In this document: positions 23,636 to 37,238 of the stretch, piece after piece
How the letters are laid out: each line of letters opens with the position of its first letter
Position numbering within the stretch: position 1 is the first letter of the stretch
Assembly (NCBI GenBank): GCA_022702705.1
Contig: CM040428.1
Coordinates: 112,300,022 to 112,364,021, forward strand
DNA length: 64,000 bases
Direction of reading: 5' to 3'
Origin: Papilionanthe hookeriana x Papilionanthe teres
Taxonomy: Eukaryota > Streptophyta > Magnoliopsida > Asparagales > Orchidaceae
Notes under the pieces: generated by a model
Database searches by the model: none
Told to the model about the DNA's origin: nothing
The model's input: only the letters and a program-made list of their open reading frames with translations
Position numbers and translations under genes: made by a program

Positions 23636-24165
23636 TTTTGATTTCACATATCTCAACCTTATTGCTCCACATACTTTATAGTTATCCCCCACACCATGAT
23701 GGGGGGATTTGTTTTCACTTCCTAACTTACATGGTACATCATCACACTACTTCACATATCACACTACCTCACTACATCACTTCTTACCTTACGTGCTACA
23801 TCATCAAACTACCTCACATATCACACTACTTCATTACATCACCACATTATCCTACACATGTCACACTACTTCACATGTTACACTACTTGGCCACAACACT
23901 ATACCTTTCACAATTCCTCACACTACTTCACTACTTTACTTTGTTTATTTACATCCACTACATGATAACCCTTGGCGCCATGTTGTAGGGGTTTGACCCT
24001 TTTACTCTACATGCTTTACATGATAACCTCTTGCACCATGTTGGAGTTGTTTGACTCCCTTACCCCTTGCACCATGATGGAGGGGTCCAGTCTACCTGTT
24101 TCACACGTCTTACCGTTAGCTCTCTGCACCATGTTGGGAGAGACTTTAGTCGCTTTGACATGTGT
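23636..24165 (+). repeat. CACTACTTCACAT simple repeats and CACCATG-TGGAGGGG repeats in GL-2
   Basis: 23720-23960 is a low-complexity run of CACACTACTTCACATGT-like words. Around it, a CACCATGNTGGAGGGGTTTG unit recurs near 23692, 23974, 24031, 24069 and 24127. ORFs of up to 118 codons here are repeat artefacts. Confidence 0.7.
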
Positions 24166-26657
24166 TTTGACTTTCCTTTAACTTTGAGATATAACCCACA
24201 TCCTTAACTACATTTGTTAGGTGGATTGTCTTCTCCTCTCTCTTTTTCTTGACCTCTTGTCCTTTGTTTTTCATCTTGTTTCTTGGCTCAATTCACGTAC
24301 TTATGTAGGACACATAAGTGCGCACGTATAGCTTTCTGTTATATGTGGGGCCATCAAATAAGGCTATAAGTGCGATGGGGAAAATGATAGAATTGCAATA
24401 GAGAACCGACCCGAGAGAATCACAGAATAGTATCTCTTGACTCAGAGACCCTGGAGAGGGTAGAGAAAGGAAATTGCCGATACTATTCACCCGTCCTTGG
24501 GGTTTCTACCGCCGGCGGTCTAAAGATGTTAGCAGTCCTAGTTCGATTAGGGTAGTCAACCTGTGGATCAAATTACTTTACAAAAATACACATAAATATT
24601 TTCAAAAAATACAAAATTACCTCCACCACAAAAGAACCTACTTACCTATAACTTTTAAGCTGCATGCAAATCCAAACTGAAATGCATGAAAATTTACAAA
24701 GGTCCACGGTTGGCTACTCGAGTCGGGTTAGGGCTGCCTTCTGCAGAATGTAGGTCTAGTAGTCAGTACCTAAGGCGGGACATACAGTACAACTTTGAGT
24801 CCTCTACACCATCGCCATTACGGTCCTTTTGGACTTGTAGTACTTTATTTTCTGTGGTTTTTCATACGTTGCTTTCTTCAGATTTACTACAGATTTTATT
24901 TATATATTTATTTTCTATGGATTTCCTATGGATTTTCTTTACGAATTTGTTTTCCTAGATTTCCTATGAGACATTACTTATGACGAACTTTTGGTTTTCT
25001 TGTGATTCCCATTTGGTCTACTACACAGGTTTTACACTTAGTCTTTCTTACACACACTGTGGCACATACACACACCTATTTGTTAGGCTTTTGTGCTCTA
25101 CTTTTAGTACGTGTGCTTGGCTTTCTTATTTTCCTTTTTAGTACACATATACTTGCCTGTTTCTGTTTACCCACTTTACTTTTCAGTACATATACCTGCT
25201 TGGAACAGTTTCCTACTTTACTTTTCAGAACTTTACATTACTGCATATATAACTGTTTGGGATGAAATAAATCACTTCACAACATCTCAAAATATAAGAT
25301 AACTCAAGATTTAATCACAAACAAAATAAAATCTCAACTTCAACTAAATTAAATCACCCCTTTGGATGAACGGGAGTTCCTTGGATGACGCAACCTACGT
25401 GTTGATGATAAGGTCTCCCACGGTCTGAATGAAAGTACGAAATCCATTAAGTTGGATTTAGTAAATTCTTCCGAACTAAGGGAATCCAATAAAGTAATGT
25501 AACCCGAACGAGGGAGCCGTGGGTCCTAATTGGTGGCATTATAATCAACTTTAACATTTGTTTAAATAAAAAACTAAGCCACCTCAATTTTCAACTTTCT
25601 AAAACACACTACTTCTCTCACCCCCCCACATTTGTCACCTCTAAAACTGAAACCTTTGCAACAACAACAAGGAGCTCGAGGAAACACACCGAGGGCAGCG
25701 CGATCGAGGAGGTGGAAGGAAATGTTCAAGAGAGCAAACAACGAGTCTACAACAACATCCTTCTTTCCTTAGTAATAAAAACAAGCCATAGGACTTCGAG
25801 GTATTTGCCCAATGCAATATAAACCCTCACCTCACCTTTTAGGCCTTTGCACTTGGTGCAATATAAGCCCTAACTCATTTAGGTTTCTGAGGTTATCATT
25901 CTGATACGACATAAATTCTCAAATCTTCCAGGCTATTCATATGATTGACATCAAGAGAATGTAAGTCCTACTTAATTAAAGTTGGCCGGATGAAACACAA
26001 ATTAAATTTTTCCCTAAATTGAGCCAAACAATACGATAGCTTGAGAAGTCACCGAGAATCTTCTCGAATCCATGCCTTCTCCTAGTCCTTCCTCCTTTGT
26101 ATTCCACAACAACTCCTTCTCAAGACTTGACACCACTCTCCTATTGGATTCCGACTATCACATTTTGTTGAAGAGAACCTTAGCCTTTTGAAGTCGTAGG
26201 AACATATTTCTTGATTTGTATCGAAAGTTTTCTTAGGTAATCCAAATTATCTAAGATGTAATTAACTATAGGGGCTTGCTCTTATAGGAAACTTTTCTGA
26301 ACCCAGCTTAATATAAACCCTATTTAATCCTTCGTATTAAATAGGGGAACTTGTCGGCAAATAGAATGGTTTCATAGACCAAACGGATGTCATTTACTTC
26401 TTTAGTTTATTTTATCGAGCCTCATCCTTAAATTTTGTGTTTATCATTCGGGATGGATACAAGGTTTGAGGTATATTGCTCATTCATTTGAACTTTAGAA
26501 AATATGGGATCAGTTTGACTTCATATTTTCCTAAACTAAGTTTATAATTAAATTAAAACGTCCATCTGAAGCAGGCGATGAGATTTTGATTCGGGCAGCC
26601 AACAGCTTCTACTGGGTGACCCACATTTTAAAAATCTAAACTTTTTATGTGCCGACA

Positions 26658-27117
26658 AGCCAATGTTCTTTATACGATGAAATATGGTTAAAGAATAGGA
26701 ATGCTCCTATTTGGCACAATACATTTGCGTCGCTGATTTGTGTCACAATAATCATCACATTATGAATGGAAAGGAGGAAGAATATTTCTTAGAAATGAAC
26801 TTTATTATAAATTTAGTCTTGCATTAGTTTAACTTGCTAGAGTTTAGAACATGCTTTGGTAGATATAGTACTGAACCTGTTTATCTTTACATTTAAAATT
26901 AAACCACACGCAATTGTGCTGTGATTCGATAATAAATTTCTGTGCTACGCTATAAAGTAAAGCTTCCCTGTGGGATCGATATACCAGGACTCCACTAGAG
27001 CCTTGTATTACTTGAGCGATATGTATACTTGCATTAATTGTGTGACCCATTATCATTTAAATCAGTATATAAATCTAAATATGATTTCATTAATTTTTAC
27101 AAATTTAAAAAGTCGCA
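26658..27117 (+). repeat. A2 5' LTR, last 460 bp
   Basis: Starts AGCCAATGTTCTTTATACG directly after the GL-2 terminus and ends AAAAAGTCGCA. Matches the 3' LTR (48815-48946 plus 56427-56741) with roughly one difference in ten bases by eye. Contains CCCTGTGGGATCGATAT near 26966, common to Athila-type LTRs here. Confidence 0.85.
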
Positions 27118-27126
27118 CCAAGTATT

Positions 27127-27143
27127 TGGCGCCGTTGCCGGGG
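27127..27143 (+). other. A2 primer binding site (tRNA-Asp)
   Basis: TGGCGCCGTTGCCGGGG is fully complementary to the 3' end of plant tRNA-Asp as recalled. It lies 9 bp after the LTR. This primer is usual for Athila-group elements. Confidence 0.9.
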
Positions 27144-27368
27144 AGGCAAGGTAAAAAAAAAGTAACTATTAAATTTATTTTTATTGTATTAGAAATCATA
27201 TATTTGAATTGCAATTCATAGTTGTGTGTGTCTGTTTATTATTAGTGTGTGTTTATTTTGTTTGTATGCGTAGTATCGGATCTATAGGTTTAGTGCCTTA
27301 CGATTCTTAATTAGAGCGCATTATTAGAAAAATTCGAAAACAAAAAAAAAAATTCAAATTCTCACAAA

Positions 27369-28990
27369 ATGGCGAACCATCTAAACAATCAAAACAAAAA
27401 TATACCAAGACCTTTAAGAGATTATGCTAATCCAACAGCTGATGAAACTCACTTAACTATTCAAAATCCTTATGTTGCTGCTAATTCATTTGAACTTAAA
27501 CCTGTTACTATTCAAATGGTACAGAATAATCAATTTGCAGGAACATCTAATGACGATCCTAACTTACATCTCGGTTGTTTTCTAGAACTGTGTGATTCTT
27601 TTAAATACGATCGAGTTTCGAACGATGCTGTTAGACTTAGACTTTTTCCTTTTTCACTTAGGGATAGGCTAAGGCGTGGTTAAATTTGTTAGCACCTAGA
27701 TCTATTAGAACTTGGGGAGAGTTTTCACAAAAGTTTCTATCGAAATATTTTCCTCCTTCCAAAACTGCTAAGTTGAGCAATGATATCACATCTTTTAGTC
27801 AGTTTGATGGAGAATCCATATATGAAGCTTAGGAAAGATTTAAAGATCCTCTGAGGAAGTGTCCACACCATGCTTTACCAGACTGGTTAAAAATTTAAAC
27901 CTTCTATAATGGATTAGTAGGATCATTGAGATCGATTATTGATGCTGCTGCAAGTGGATCATTAATGTCAAAACCTTTTGATGAAGCATATTCGTTAATT
28001 GAAGAGATGACTACTAATAATTTTTAATGCCCTCTAAGCGGGTAAATCCTAAGAGAGCAGCCAGTATCATGATTCTGATGCGATAACTATGATAGTCTCT
28101 CAAATTGCTGCACTTTCTAAGAAAATAGATCAATATGGAATGAATTATTCTCCAACATCTCTAGTTTTATAAGAATTTTCATCGACACAGATGATGGAAT
28201 CTCAAATGTCTTATGAAACCTTGAATGCTATACATAATAAAGTCAATAATACTTATTCCTAGTTGGAGGAATCATCCGAGCTTTAATTAGAATAATACCA
28301 ATACTATCGTTAACTCGCAATGGGGAAACAATCTTATGAATCCAGTTGGAAATCTGAACAACCAAGGAAACACCAATTTTAGACCTTCTTATCCTCCTAG
28401 TTTTAATAGTAATTAACAATTTAAGGAAAAGAAGTTATCTACTGAAGAAATGATTCTGAATATGGGTAGTCAAATTCAAGCTCAAAATGTTGTAATGAAG
28501 AACATTGAAAATCAATCAGGACATTTTTTTACTGCGTTTAAAAATAGACCTTATGAAAATCTTCTTAGCAATGTTGAGATCAACCCGAAAGATCAAAACA
28601 AAGAGAAAATTAAGGTTATTCAATTAAGGAGTGGTAAAGAAGTGGAATCAAAATTTCAAAAAGAAGTCGAAGTTGAAAGAGAGGAAGTGAATGGTGAGAA
28701 AAGTTCAAATAAGATATATCCTAACGAATATCTGTTAGAACCAATGAAGACAACTGTTGAAAAACCACCTCCTACTTTTCCTCAAAGAATGAAGAAACAA
28801 AACAAGGATAACAGATTTGCAAAACTTTTGGAAATTTTTAAGAAATTAACGATTAATATTCCCTTTGTTGAAGCATTAGAGCAGATGCCTGATTATGCAA
28901 AGTTTATGAAGGATATTCTTAAAAGGAATAGAAAGTTTAAAGACCATGAGACTGTTGCACTTAGTAGTGAGTGTAGTGCAATTATCTAGA
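27369..28990 (+). pseudogene. A2 gag, broken
   Basis: Starts MANHLNNQNKNIPRPLRDY at 27369. The first frame (to 27683) carries the capsid start; a frameshift near 27675 and a nonsense change at about 27831 follow. 27690-28010 keeps capsid words in other frames (SQFDGES, CPHHALPDW). 28040-28390 is the Asn-rich middle. 28450-28989 is an open frame of 179 codons with MILNMGSQIQAQNV, QLRSGKEVE, a basic-acidic linker, INIPFVEALEQMPDYAKFM and ETVALSSECSAI, then TAG. A3 56747-58400 and A1 9900-11648 are collinear relatives. The protein would be the virus-like-particle core. Confidence 0.8.
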
Positions 28991-29904
28991 AAAAGCTTCC
29001 TGAAAAACATAAAGACCCAGGTAGTTTCACTATCTCATGTGCTATAGGTAAAACATTTTCGGAAGAGCTTTATATGATCTTGGAGCTAGTATTAGTCTTA
29101 CGCCTTTATCGACTTTCAAAAGATTGGGAATAGGAGAAATTTCACCTACATCTGTGACTCTTCAACTTACTGATCGTTCTATCACTTATCCTAAGGGAGT
29201 TGTGGAAGATGTATTAGTGAAGGTGGATAAATTTATCTTTCCTATGAACTTTATTGTATTAGATATGGAGGAAGATAAAGAAATTCCAATTATTTTGGAA
29301 AGGCATTTTCCTGCTACTGGAAGAGCTATGATTGATATGCAAAAAGGAGAATTAACTATGAGAGTGAATGACCAAGAGAAAACTTTTAATATTCTGAAAT
29401 CTATGAAGTACCCTTCATTTGTAAAAGATGATGAGTTCTATCGAATGGAAGTCTGCGATTATTTGAGAGAAGATCATTTTAGAGAAGTATTTGAAGAAAA
29501 TCTAGAATGTGAGGATGAAAATGAAAGTGAAAATGAAGATGATTTGGATGATATGAAGAATGAAAAGTTAGACTTTGTTCAGAAAAATTTTGAAAGATTG
29601 GATATTGTGGAAAATCGAGATAAAAGTTTAATTCCATTTATCATTAAACCCCCTAAACTTGGGCTGAAAATTCTTCCTAATCATTTAAAGAACATGTTTT
29701 TAGGAGAATCATCTACTTTACCAATCATTATATCTTCAGATTTAAATGAATATCAAGAACAAAAAATATTGGAAACTTTAAAAAGATACAAAAAGGCTTT
29801 TGCTTGGTCCATAGCTAATATTAAAGGAATCAGACCTTCGATTTGTAGGCACAAAATTTTATTGGATGAACAACATAAACTAAGAGTTGATCCACAAAGG
29901 AGAC
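28991..29904 (+). pseudogene. A2 aspartic protease and linker to RT
   Basis: Protease core near 29070-29130 reads YDLGASISLTPLSTF, in two frames joined by a shift near 29050. The open frame from 29124 continues with SVTLQLTDRSITYPKG, VDKFIFPMNFIVLDMEEDKE, and ERHFPATG where relatives have GRPF(L)ATG. An acidic linker (residues 115-160, ENESENEDDLDD) and the pre-RT region IIISSDLNEYQEQKILETLK, KKAFAWSIANIKGI and VDPQRRL follow. GL-3 interrupts the frame at PQRR (29905). Codons after 29905 belong to GL-3. Confidence 0.8.
29900..29904. repeat. Target site duplication of GL-3, left copy
   Basis: GAGAC before the element start TGTTGACC; repeated at 37234-37238. Joining the flanks gives uninterrupted codons for PQRRLNP. 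Confidence 0.9.
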
Positions 29905-29907
29905 TGT

Positions 29908-29928
29908 TGACCTCATTTTTGATGAGGT
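29908..29928 (+). other. Terminal hairpin of the giant LTR
   Basis: GACCTCAT and ATGAGGTC form an 8-bp perfect stem with a 5-base loop, 3 bp inside the LTR end. GL-4 has the same stem of 7 bp at 56398-56418 (minus orientation) with a changed loop. Confidence 0.6.
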
Positions 29929-32273
29929 CTTTTCTCTTCTCTCCCCTTAGTACTTAGGATCTAGCCATAGGGCTTATCCTTGACTATCTTAGAGGACTAG
30001 AAATGGGACCCATCACTTAGAAATCCAAACACTTCTTGGCTCCCTTCAAACCCCACAAGTTTGATTGTAAACCCCTAAGCCACTTGGAGGGTTAAAATCA
30101 AATGTGGAGGTTTAAAGGATGAGTTTCCTATAGGACTTTTTAGCCTTAGGATTACCCTGGGTGGCCTGGTCTTGTGAGGGTAAGCTTGCACACACCACAC
30201 TCCCACACACACATATTCCAAACCCTAAAACAACCTTTAACCAAATTGACTCCTTGACTCATGTAGGTAACTCATATGGATGGACCTTGACCCGTAGGCC
30301 CCTGGCTAGGAGGGTTAGGAACAACATATTGAGTGCCTAAAATGAGTCCTCTCATGGCTTTTGTGAGCTTAATATGGCTTCATGGCTCAACCAAAATGAT
30401 TTCATTTCACTCACATTTGATCAATCTTCACTTTTCCAAAATTTCAATTTTTTTGACCCCCGGGACCCTAAACCACCAAGCATACCAAATGCCCTTGAAA
30501 TTGCCCAAAATTTGCAAAATTGCCTAAATTACCCAAAATTCCTCAAAAAAAATTCTAAACATTTCTCCCCCACTCAAATTGATCATCCATGGCCAAATAT
30601 ACCAAAAATTCCAAAAATACCCCCAATACCCTCCAAATACCCAAAATACCCTTTTAACCCAAAAATTCCAAAAATTCAGAAAATTCCTAGAAAATTCCAA
30701 AAAATCCCAAATATTCCCAATTTCATTTTATTCAACTACACCATAAGCCAATTTTATCAATTTGGTCCACTTTGACCAAATCCCCAATTTGACCTATTTT
30801 TAACCTAAGTAGACCCAATGTCCCACCAAACCAACTCAATTGACCTCAATTTTGATCCAATTCACTTCTAAACTTCAATTTAATATCCCCAATATCAATT
30901 TAGACCAAACCCAAACCCAATTTTATCAACATGTGGATCCAATTTTAATTTGAAGCTTAAAGCCCAATTTTGGCCCATGACCTAAACGTAGCCCAAACCA
31001 ACCCAACTTAACTCCAATTAACCCCAAATCTTTTACTAACCCTTCCTAACATCCCCAAAAACAAAACACTAACATGATTTGCCTCAAATTTGAACCCAAA
31101 CTCCACCCAAACTTAACCCAAATAAAAAATCCCCAATTTGGGCCTAAACCAATCATGAACCCAAATAGGCCCAAATCCCAAAATCAAAGCCCAACCAAAG
31201 TTGAAAACTCTTTGTCACACCCCCATAAACATTTTTCAACATTAATTTTACATCAAACCCAACATTGGTACAACCTTAACCCAAGTTAGCCCAATTTGAT
31301 CCACTTTGGCCTCATTACCAAAAAGCCTAAATTGAACCCAATTCAATTCAAAATCACCCCAAACTTGTACCAAATTATTCATGGTACATTCCTAAACCAA
31401 TCCTAACATTTATTTGACACAACCCCTCACCAATTTTCATCCATGAATTTATTTCAAAACCTAAAAGCCCACTTCCTTAAACCATTTTAAAAGCCCATCC
31501 AAAATGATTTCAAAAAGCCCAAGACTTATTCCAAAGCCCACATGAAATTTCCTCTCATCATCCTTTTAATTGATATCATCCCTAAAGTTCTAATTGATCA
31601 TCAAATTATTCTAAATCAAGGCACATGACAATCTCCCAAAAATTTATCAAAAATGCCTAAAACCCTTTTTCATGAAACAAGCCAACCTTTTCCAAGCCAA
31701 ATGTGAGCCAAATGTGAGCCATTTACAAGCCATATGAAGTAATGAGAGTTTTGACACCTCACCTAGTCATTTATGGCAAGAAGAGGGGAGCCTTTCCTAA
31801 GCCTTCATTAAGCCTTTTTAACCTTATTTATGCTACATCCTAACCCAAAATTAACTTAAACAATTTTGATGGAGACCTCACCACCTTCTCTTGGCTGACC
31901 TAAAGGACTCTTTTTAGCCAAAAACTAGGCCTTGGGTGGTGCACCAAGCCTAAAACTATGGGTTGACCAAATAGGAACCAAAATAAGCCTTTCTCCATTC
32001 CACTTCAATTCAGCTCCTTTACACATGGCATTGGACAATTGAGCTCACAAGTCTCAAGCACTGACCTCCCTGATCAGAACAGTGACTTGACCCTGGCCGG
32101 CCAGCCACCAGGCTGCCAGAAAACGCCACAGCCGAGAGGTCTAAATGGATTCAAAAATTCAAATTTCACCTACTGAGCTGCCCCATCCTAATTGACCACC
32201 GCAACTCTTCTTCTCCTCACCAGTGCAACAAATCCCAGCCCTCAATTGCCCCTAGGAAGCCCCTAACCATGTC

Positions 32274-32281
32274 TATTTAAA
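32274..32281 (+). promoter_or_regulatory. TATA-like box in GL-3
   Basis: TATTTAAA in the context GTCTATTTAAACCAGCC, followed by a C-rich leader. GL-4 has the same arrangement (CCTATTTAAACCTCGC, minus strand). Candidate LTR promoter; inferred only. Confidence 0.4.
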
Positions 32282-35200
32282 CCAGCCATTCCTCTCAGCC
32301 AAAAGGTTGGCTGAAATCAACCTTCACAGAACTTCACGAAAATCCTCACAGAGCTTCCCCTAGCCTAGAACAACTCATCCCCACAGTCTTCCTGCCCTAA
32401 TTTCCACTGATTGAGCTCAATTTTGGAGCTCAATTCTCAGGCCAGAATAGGACATCCCTTGAAACTCCACCAAATCCAAATTAACTTCTCCCACACCTTC
32501 TCCAGAGGTAGAGAAGAAGTTCCCCAGCAAAAGCCCCCTCACCAGGCCAGCCATTGCTTCCAAAGTCTAAGGTTTGAAATCAGCCTTGGTCCCTTTAGTA
32601 CCTAGGCAATTCCCCAGAGCCATAGACTTCATCTGGAGCTTCCTTGGGTGCAATCAAAGGTTCCACAACTCTCTGATTGAAGCTTCACTTCTCAGAGCCA
32701 AGGTATGAATCACTTCTCCCTCCCGAGCTTCTGTGAATTCTCCATTTCATTTGACTTAATTTCATAGCATGTAAACCGTATGGATGTGTTCGTCTCCTCA
32801 AGACGAATCCATAGAGCATAAGAACACAAAAAATCCGTTGAGAAATGAGACAGATCTTAGGGTTTGAGTGTGGACGGCTCTCGGGACATACCAGTCGGAG
32901 ACGATGATCGGCCGCCGTTGGATCGAGCGTATATCGAATGGACGGTGCAGATCGCGTCGGATCAGAAGACGGAGTGGGACCGCGGGACGCATGGCTGCTG
33001 ACTCAGGCGGCGGCATCGAATGGGAGCGTGACACGTAGGGGCTTCGGAGCTGCCAAGGTTGACGCGGCGCCGCGTGGATAAGTAAAAAAATCCCTATTTT
33101 CTGAATTAATTAAATACCCAGAACTTAGAAAATCCATAACTTTGTGTAGAAAAATCACAAAAATAAAATAAAAATACCCTCTTGCTCAGTGAACAGAGGA
33201 GAATAATGTGGAAAAAGAATTAAGTTATTTTGATGAATATTTTAATTTTAATTAATTATTTACTGTTTTCAGTATTTTAATTCTCCTTACATGCATACAA
33301 TTCACCATGGCATGAGGCCATAGGGCTTTTGTAGCCTTTGTTTTTGGGAACATTCCCTAAATTTTCTAAGATCAGGGGCCATCTTTATGGCAAGTTATGT
33401 ATTTTTCAAGTTTATGTCTCTGTTTTAGAATTTTAATTCCCATAATTAGCATGTTGTTCAATAAATTCTAGGAAAATTTGGGGAGGTATCTTAGAACCAG
33501 AGGACCCTAAGAAAAATGTATTTTGAGTTAATTCATTAAGAATAACCCTATTTGGCCTAAATACTTAAAACTGAATTTTAATTAACTTGGATTAACCATA
33601 CATTAAAATAACTTGAAAACAATTCTCCACTGGTTTTTAAGATCAGAGGGACCTCACATAAAAATTTGAGATCAATTGGAGGTGATTAGCCCCACTAAAT
33701 GGACTAATTAAGTCACATGACCAAAATTAAACTTTAAAAATTCATAACTCCAAAAATACATCTAAAAAATTCAGCAAATTGGTTTTGTGACTTCGCTGAT
33801 ATTAGAAGAGTCTAAGAAGATTAAAATTGGAATTTTTCAAAAATTTTCATTTTCTACCTTATTTTAATATTTTAATAATTAAAAAATAATAAAAATCACA
33901 AAATATTAAAAATCACAAAAATGTCGTATTTTGACTCCTAATCACTTAGGAACAAACCAAATATTTTTCCTAAGTCTGCAGGTTAAGATATTGAATTTTA
34001 AAGGCTTAAAACTATTTTTAATATTAAAAATGAATTTCCTTACATTTTCACTAAATTAATTCTAATAGATCAAGGAAAAATCAGAAAAATATAAAATTTA
34101 TTTCTCTGAGTTTCATAAGGTTAAAGAGATTTAAGAAAAATATAAAATCTATTTTTCAACTTTAATTTTATTTTATAATTAATTAACACTCCAAAACTCA
34201 AAATAATCATAATAAATAAAATATAATTTAAAAATTCACCAAAATTGGTCCAAGTGGTCCTCTAGTCAATAGGAACATCCCATAATTTTCTTAAGGACAG
34301 AAACTTTGCCTTGGTCATGTTGTTTAATTTCCATTGAAAATCCCTATTTTTTATTAAAGTAATTATATAAGGTAAATAAAAAATAGAAAAATCACATTTT
34401 CTCTTCTAATGTCTTAATTGACATGTGAGTGAAGTGACATAAAAATTTCAAGCTCATTTGAGCTCAATTTGATGAGTTATGAAATAATTAGGCTTAAAAG
34501 GGCATAATAGTAATTAAGAATTTTAACTCTTAATTAAAACTTTAGGTTTAATCAAAATGGAGGGTAAAATTTTTTATCTTAATTTTCTCTTAGATGATTG
34601 AAACTTTGGGAAATAAAAGGGTAGGAACCCATTAATCATTTCTAATAATCCAAAAAAATGAAACCTTAATTAATTAAATAATTTAAATTTTGGAAGATTA
34701 ATTGAAATTTAAATTATTAAAATGGGGATATAATTTAGGGAGACTATAATCATTTAAGTTAAAATCCCTAAATGAATCACTTTAATAATATTTAGTTTTT
34801 TTAATTAAATTTAAAGTGATAATTGAAATTAATAAATTAAATAATTAAAAGAAAAAGATTAACCCTTATTAAATTAAAACTTAAAACATTGAATAACTTG
34901 ATAATCAAATTGAAATAAATTTAAAACATTAAAAATTAATCTCAAAGATCACTTGAAAGCAAATCTAAAACAAAGTTGAAACATCAAAATCAACCTAAAA
35001 AATAATTCATAATTAAAAATCAAACTAATTAAAAATTAACCTAAAATATTTCAATTAAATTAAAATTAAATCATTAAAATCTAAATTGAATAATCTAAAC
35101 ACCTCTTTCGACCCAAATTAATCTAATACATTGAGATCATTTAAAATGTAAAGATTTAATTAAAACAAAATAACTTGAACACTATTCCAAACATAAAATT

Positions 35201-37233
35201 ATTAAAATTTCATAACTAGATTAAACCACTTTAAATCATCAATCCAATTTTAAATCATTAAAATCTTTAATAAATTAATTTGCCCTTAAAGGCTTTCGTT
35301 ATCATAACTCTTAAATGGAGCATTAAGTGAAATGTCACTCCACTCATAAGATGATCAAACATCCTAATTCACTGAGCAAGAAGCAAAATTTAACTAAATT
35401 CTTGGATGATTAATTCACTAGTACAATAAAATTCATTTGGACTCAAAATAATCTCAGAAGTATTAAAAAGATGTTTAGGACTCGTCCTAAGCACTTTCTC
35501 AATATGATGAGATGTTTTAGAAGAACAACTGAACTTAATTGTTCTTTGATGAAGAAAATCATCCTTAACGAAACACAAAAGAACCTAGACGTCATAGAGA
35601 TTGACTAGCAATAGGATTAGAACTTTGGTAGACAACCAAAACCTTTCCTTAGCTTTACCTAGGTGTTTTATTGCAAATATATAAATGCCTTAACATGCAT
35701 TTTAAGTGTAGCTTATAATGACGGGAAGACCCTCTAGGTACGCTTTTTTTTATTGCAATTTACTTACTTGCACTGTACTTTACTTTTCTTGCATGTTAAA
35801 CAAGATTGACACCCTACATGAAAACTGAAACCTCTAGGATAGTCACAAAACTGAAACCCAAAACTAAATTAAAAGTCACAACAAGATAAAATTCACCGCT
35901 ACAATATTTCAAAATATAAAACAAATCAAAATTTAATCACAAACAGAACACAAAACTACAACTACAAATAAATTAAAACGTCTCATTGGATGATCGAGAA
36001 TACCTCGGATGATGTAACCTACGTGTTGCTAACAGGATTTCCCACGGTCTAAATGAAAGTGTGGAACTCATTCAGTTGAGTTTAGCAAATTCATTTGGAC
36101 TAAGTGAATCCGATGAAAATAACGGTGCCAAAATGATGGAACCATGGGATCTTAACCGGTGTTGTTATAATCAACTTTAAGGTTCCCCTAATAAAACATT
36201 AAAAATATCTGAACTTTAAGACTTTTCTAAACCAAAACACTTCTCTCATCTCTTGATTATCATTTTCTAAAACTAAACCGCCGCGACAACGACAAGGAGC
36301 TTGGAGCACGGTGGGCAGCAAAACCATTCTTAGAATTAATTAACCAAGCCATAGGATTTCGCGGTAGCTTGCCTAGTGCAACATAAATCCTCAACCTTTT
36401 CGTGAGGCATTTGCATAACCATGTTATGCAAATTAAGCCCTAACCGATCTTAGGACTCCGAGGTAGTCGTTTGGTACGACATAAACCCTCACATCTTCGA
36501 GGCTATTTGTGTGATTATATCATGCAAGTATAAGTCCTAATTAACTAAATTGACAGGGTCACAACGTTAAATAAATTCTCAAATTAAAACCAAATAATAG
36601 GATAGTTTGGGAAGTTGCCAAGATTCTTCTTGGATTCTCATCTTCTCCTACCTCTCTTACATTGGACTCTTAAAATAAACTGTTCCAAATTTGAGCTAAT
36701 CCCTTCTAAAATTTCCAAAATACAATTCTTTGAAAACCTTAAACCTTGAAATTCTTGAGAACAAAACCACTGATCATTATCGAGAGTTTTCTTAAGTGAT
36801 TCCCGTCATTTAAGATGTAATTAACTATAGGGGCTTTCCCTTATAGGGAAATGTAAGAACCCAGGTAATATAAACCCTACTTAATTTCTTTATATTAAGC
36901 AGGGGAACTTGTCGGCTTATAAAATTGGTTCGCAGGCCAAACGGATGTCACAAATCTTCTAGTTTATTTAATCGATCCCCATCATCAAGCAGTGTGTCTA
37001 TTCATACACGTTTGTGGTGTGGTGCTCGTTTATATAAACTATTTGGGATGTGAGATCGGTTTGATTTCATATCTTAAAATTTTCAAACTTAAAATTATTT
37101 AAAAAAAAATCAAATGCTACTTTCTAAATTATGTATATATATTTAAATTAAATTTAAAATCTAAAATTCGCCGACAACTTCTGTAGGCGACCCCTTTTTA
37201 AATACGACACACAAACCTAAAAATATGCCGACA

Positions 37234-37238
37234 GAGAC
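37234..37238. repeat. Target site duplication of GL-3, right copy
   Basis: GAGAC, matching 29900-29904. Confidence 0.9.

Larger units (their letters stand above)
18631..26657 (+). mobile_element. GL-2: giant LTR lacking its 5' end
   Basis: About 8 kb ending at the family terminus GTGCCGACA (26649-26657), followed directly by A2 LTR sequence. 18760-19300 resembles GL-3 30340-30800 (the CCAAAATTTGACC-type low-complexity U3), and 25262-26657 resembles the last 1.4 kb of GL-1 and GL-3. The middle (19700-25200) differs from the other copies and consists largely of 60-63-bp period repeats. The expected TGTTGACCTC start is absent. GL-1 sits at its left edge, so GL-1 probably inserted into the GL-2 U3. 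No credible protein-coding gene. Confidence 0.6.
29905..37233 (+). mobile_element. GL-3: complete giant solo LTR (7,329 bp)
   Basis: Begins TGTTGACCTC, ends TATGCCGACA, and is flanked by GAGAC duplications inside A2. The first and last kilobase are not alike, so there are no shorter LTRs at its ends, and no PBS, gag or pol is visible. It behaves as one LTR: short inverted ends TGT/ACA and a 5-bp duplication. 29905-32280 is a pyrimidine/AT-rich candidate U3; 32274-32281 is TATA-like; 32760-33075 is GC-rich; 33187-37233 is AT-rich and shared with GL-1. No coding gene found. A decayed non-coding element cannot be fully excluded. Confidence 0.7.

Noticed and set aside
22178..24181. Overlapping ORFs of 70-126 codons
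   Set aside because: They run through tandem and simple repeats in several frames at once; no domain, no shared codon use, and none is kept in other giant-LTR copies.
24509..24518. CCGCCGGCGG palindrome in GL-2
   Set aside because: Ten bases, single occurrence, no partner motif nearby.
24530..24550. tRNA-like B box (AGTTCGATTAGGG)
   Set aside because: No A box or cloverleaf can be formed around it.
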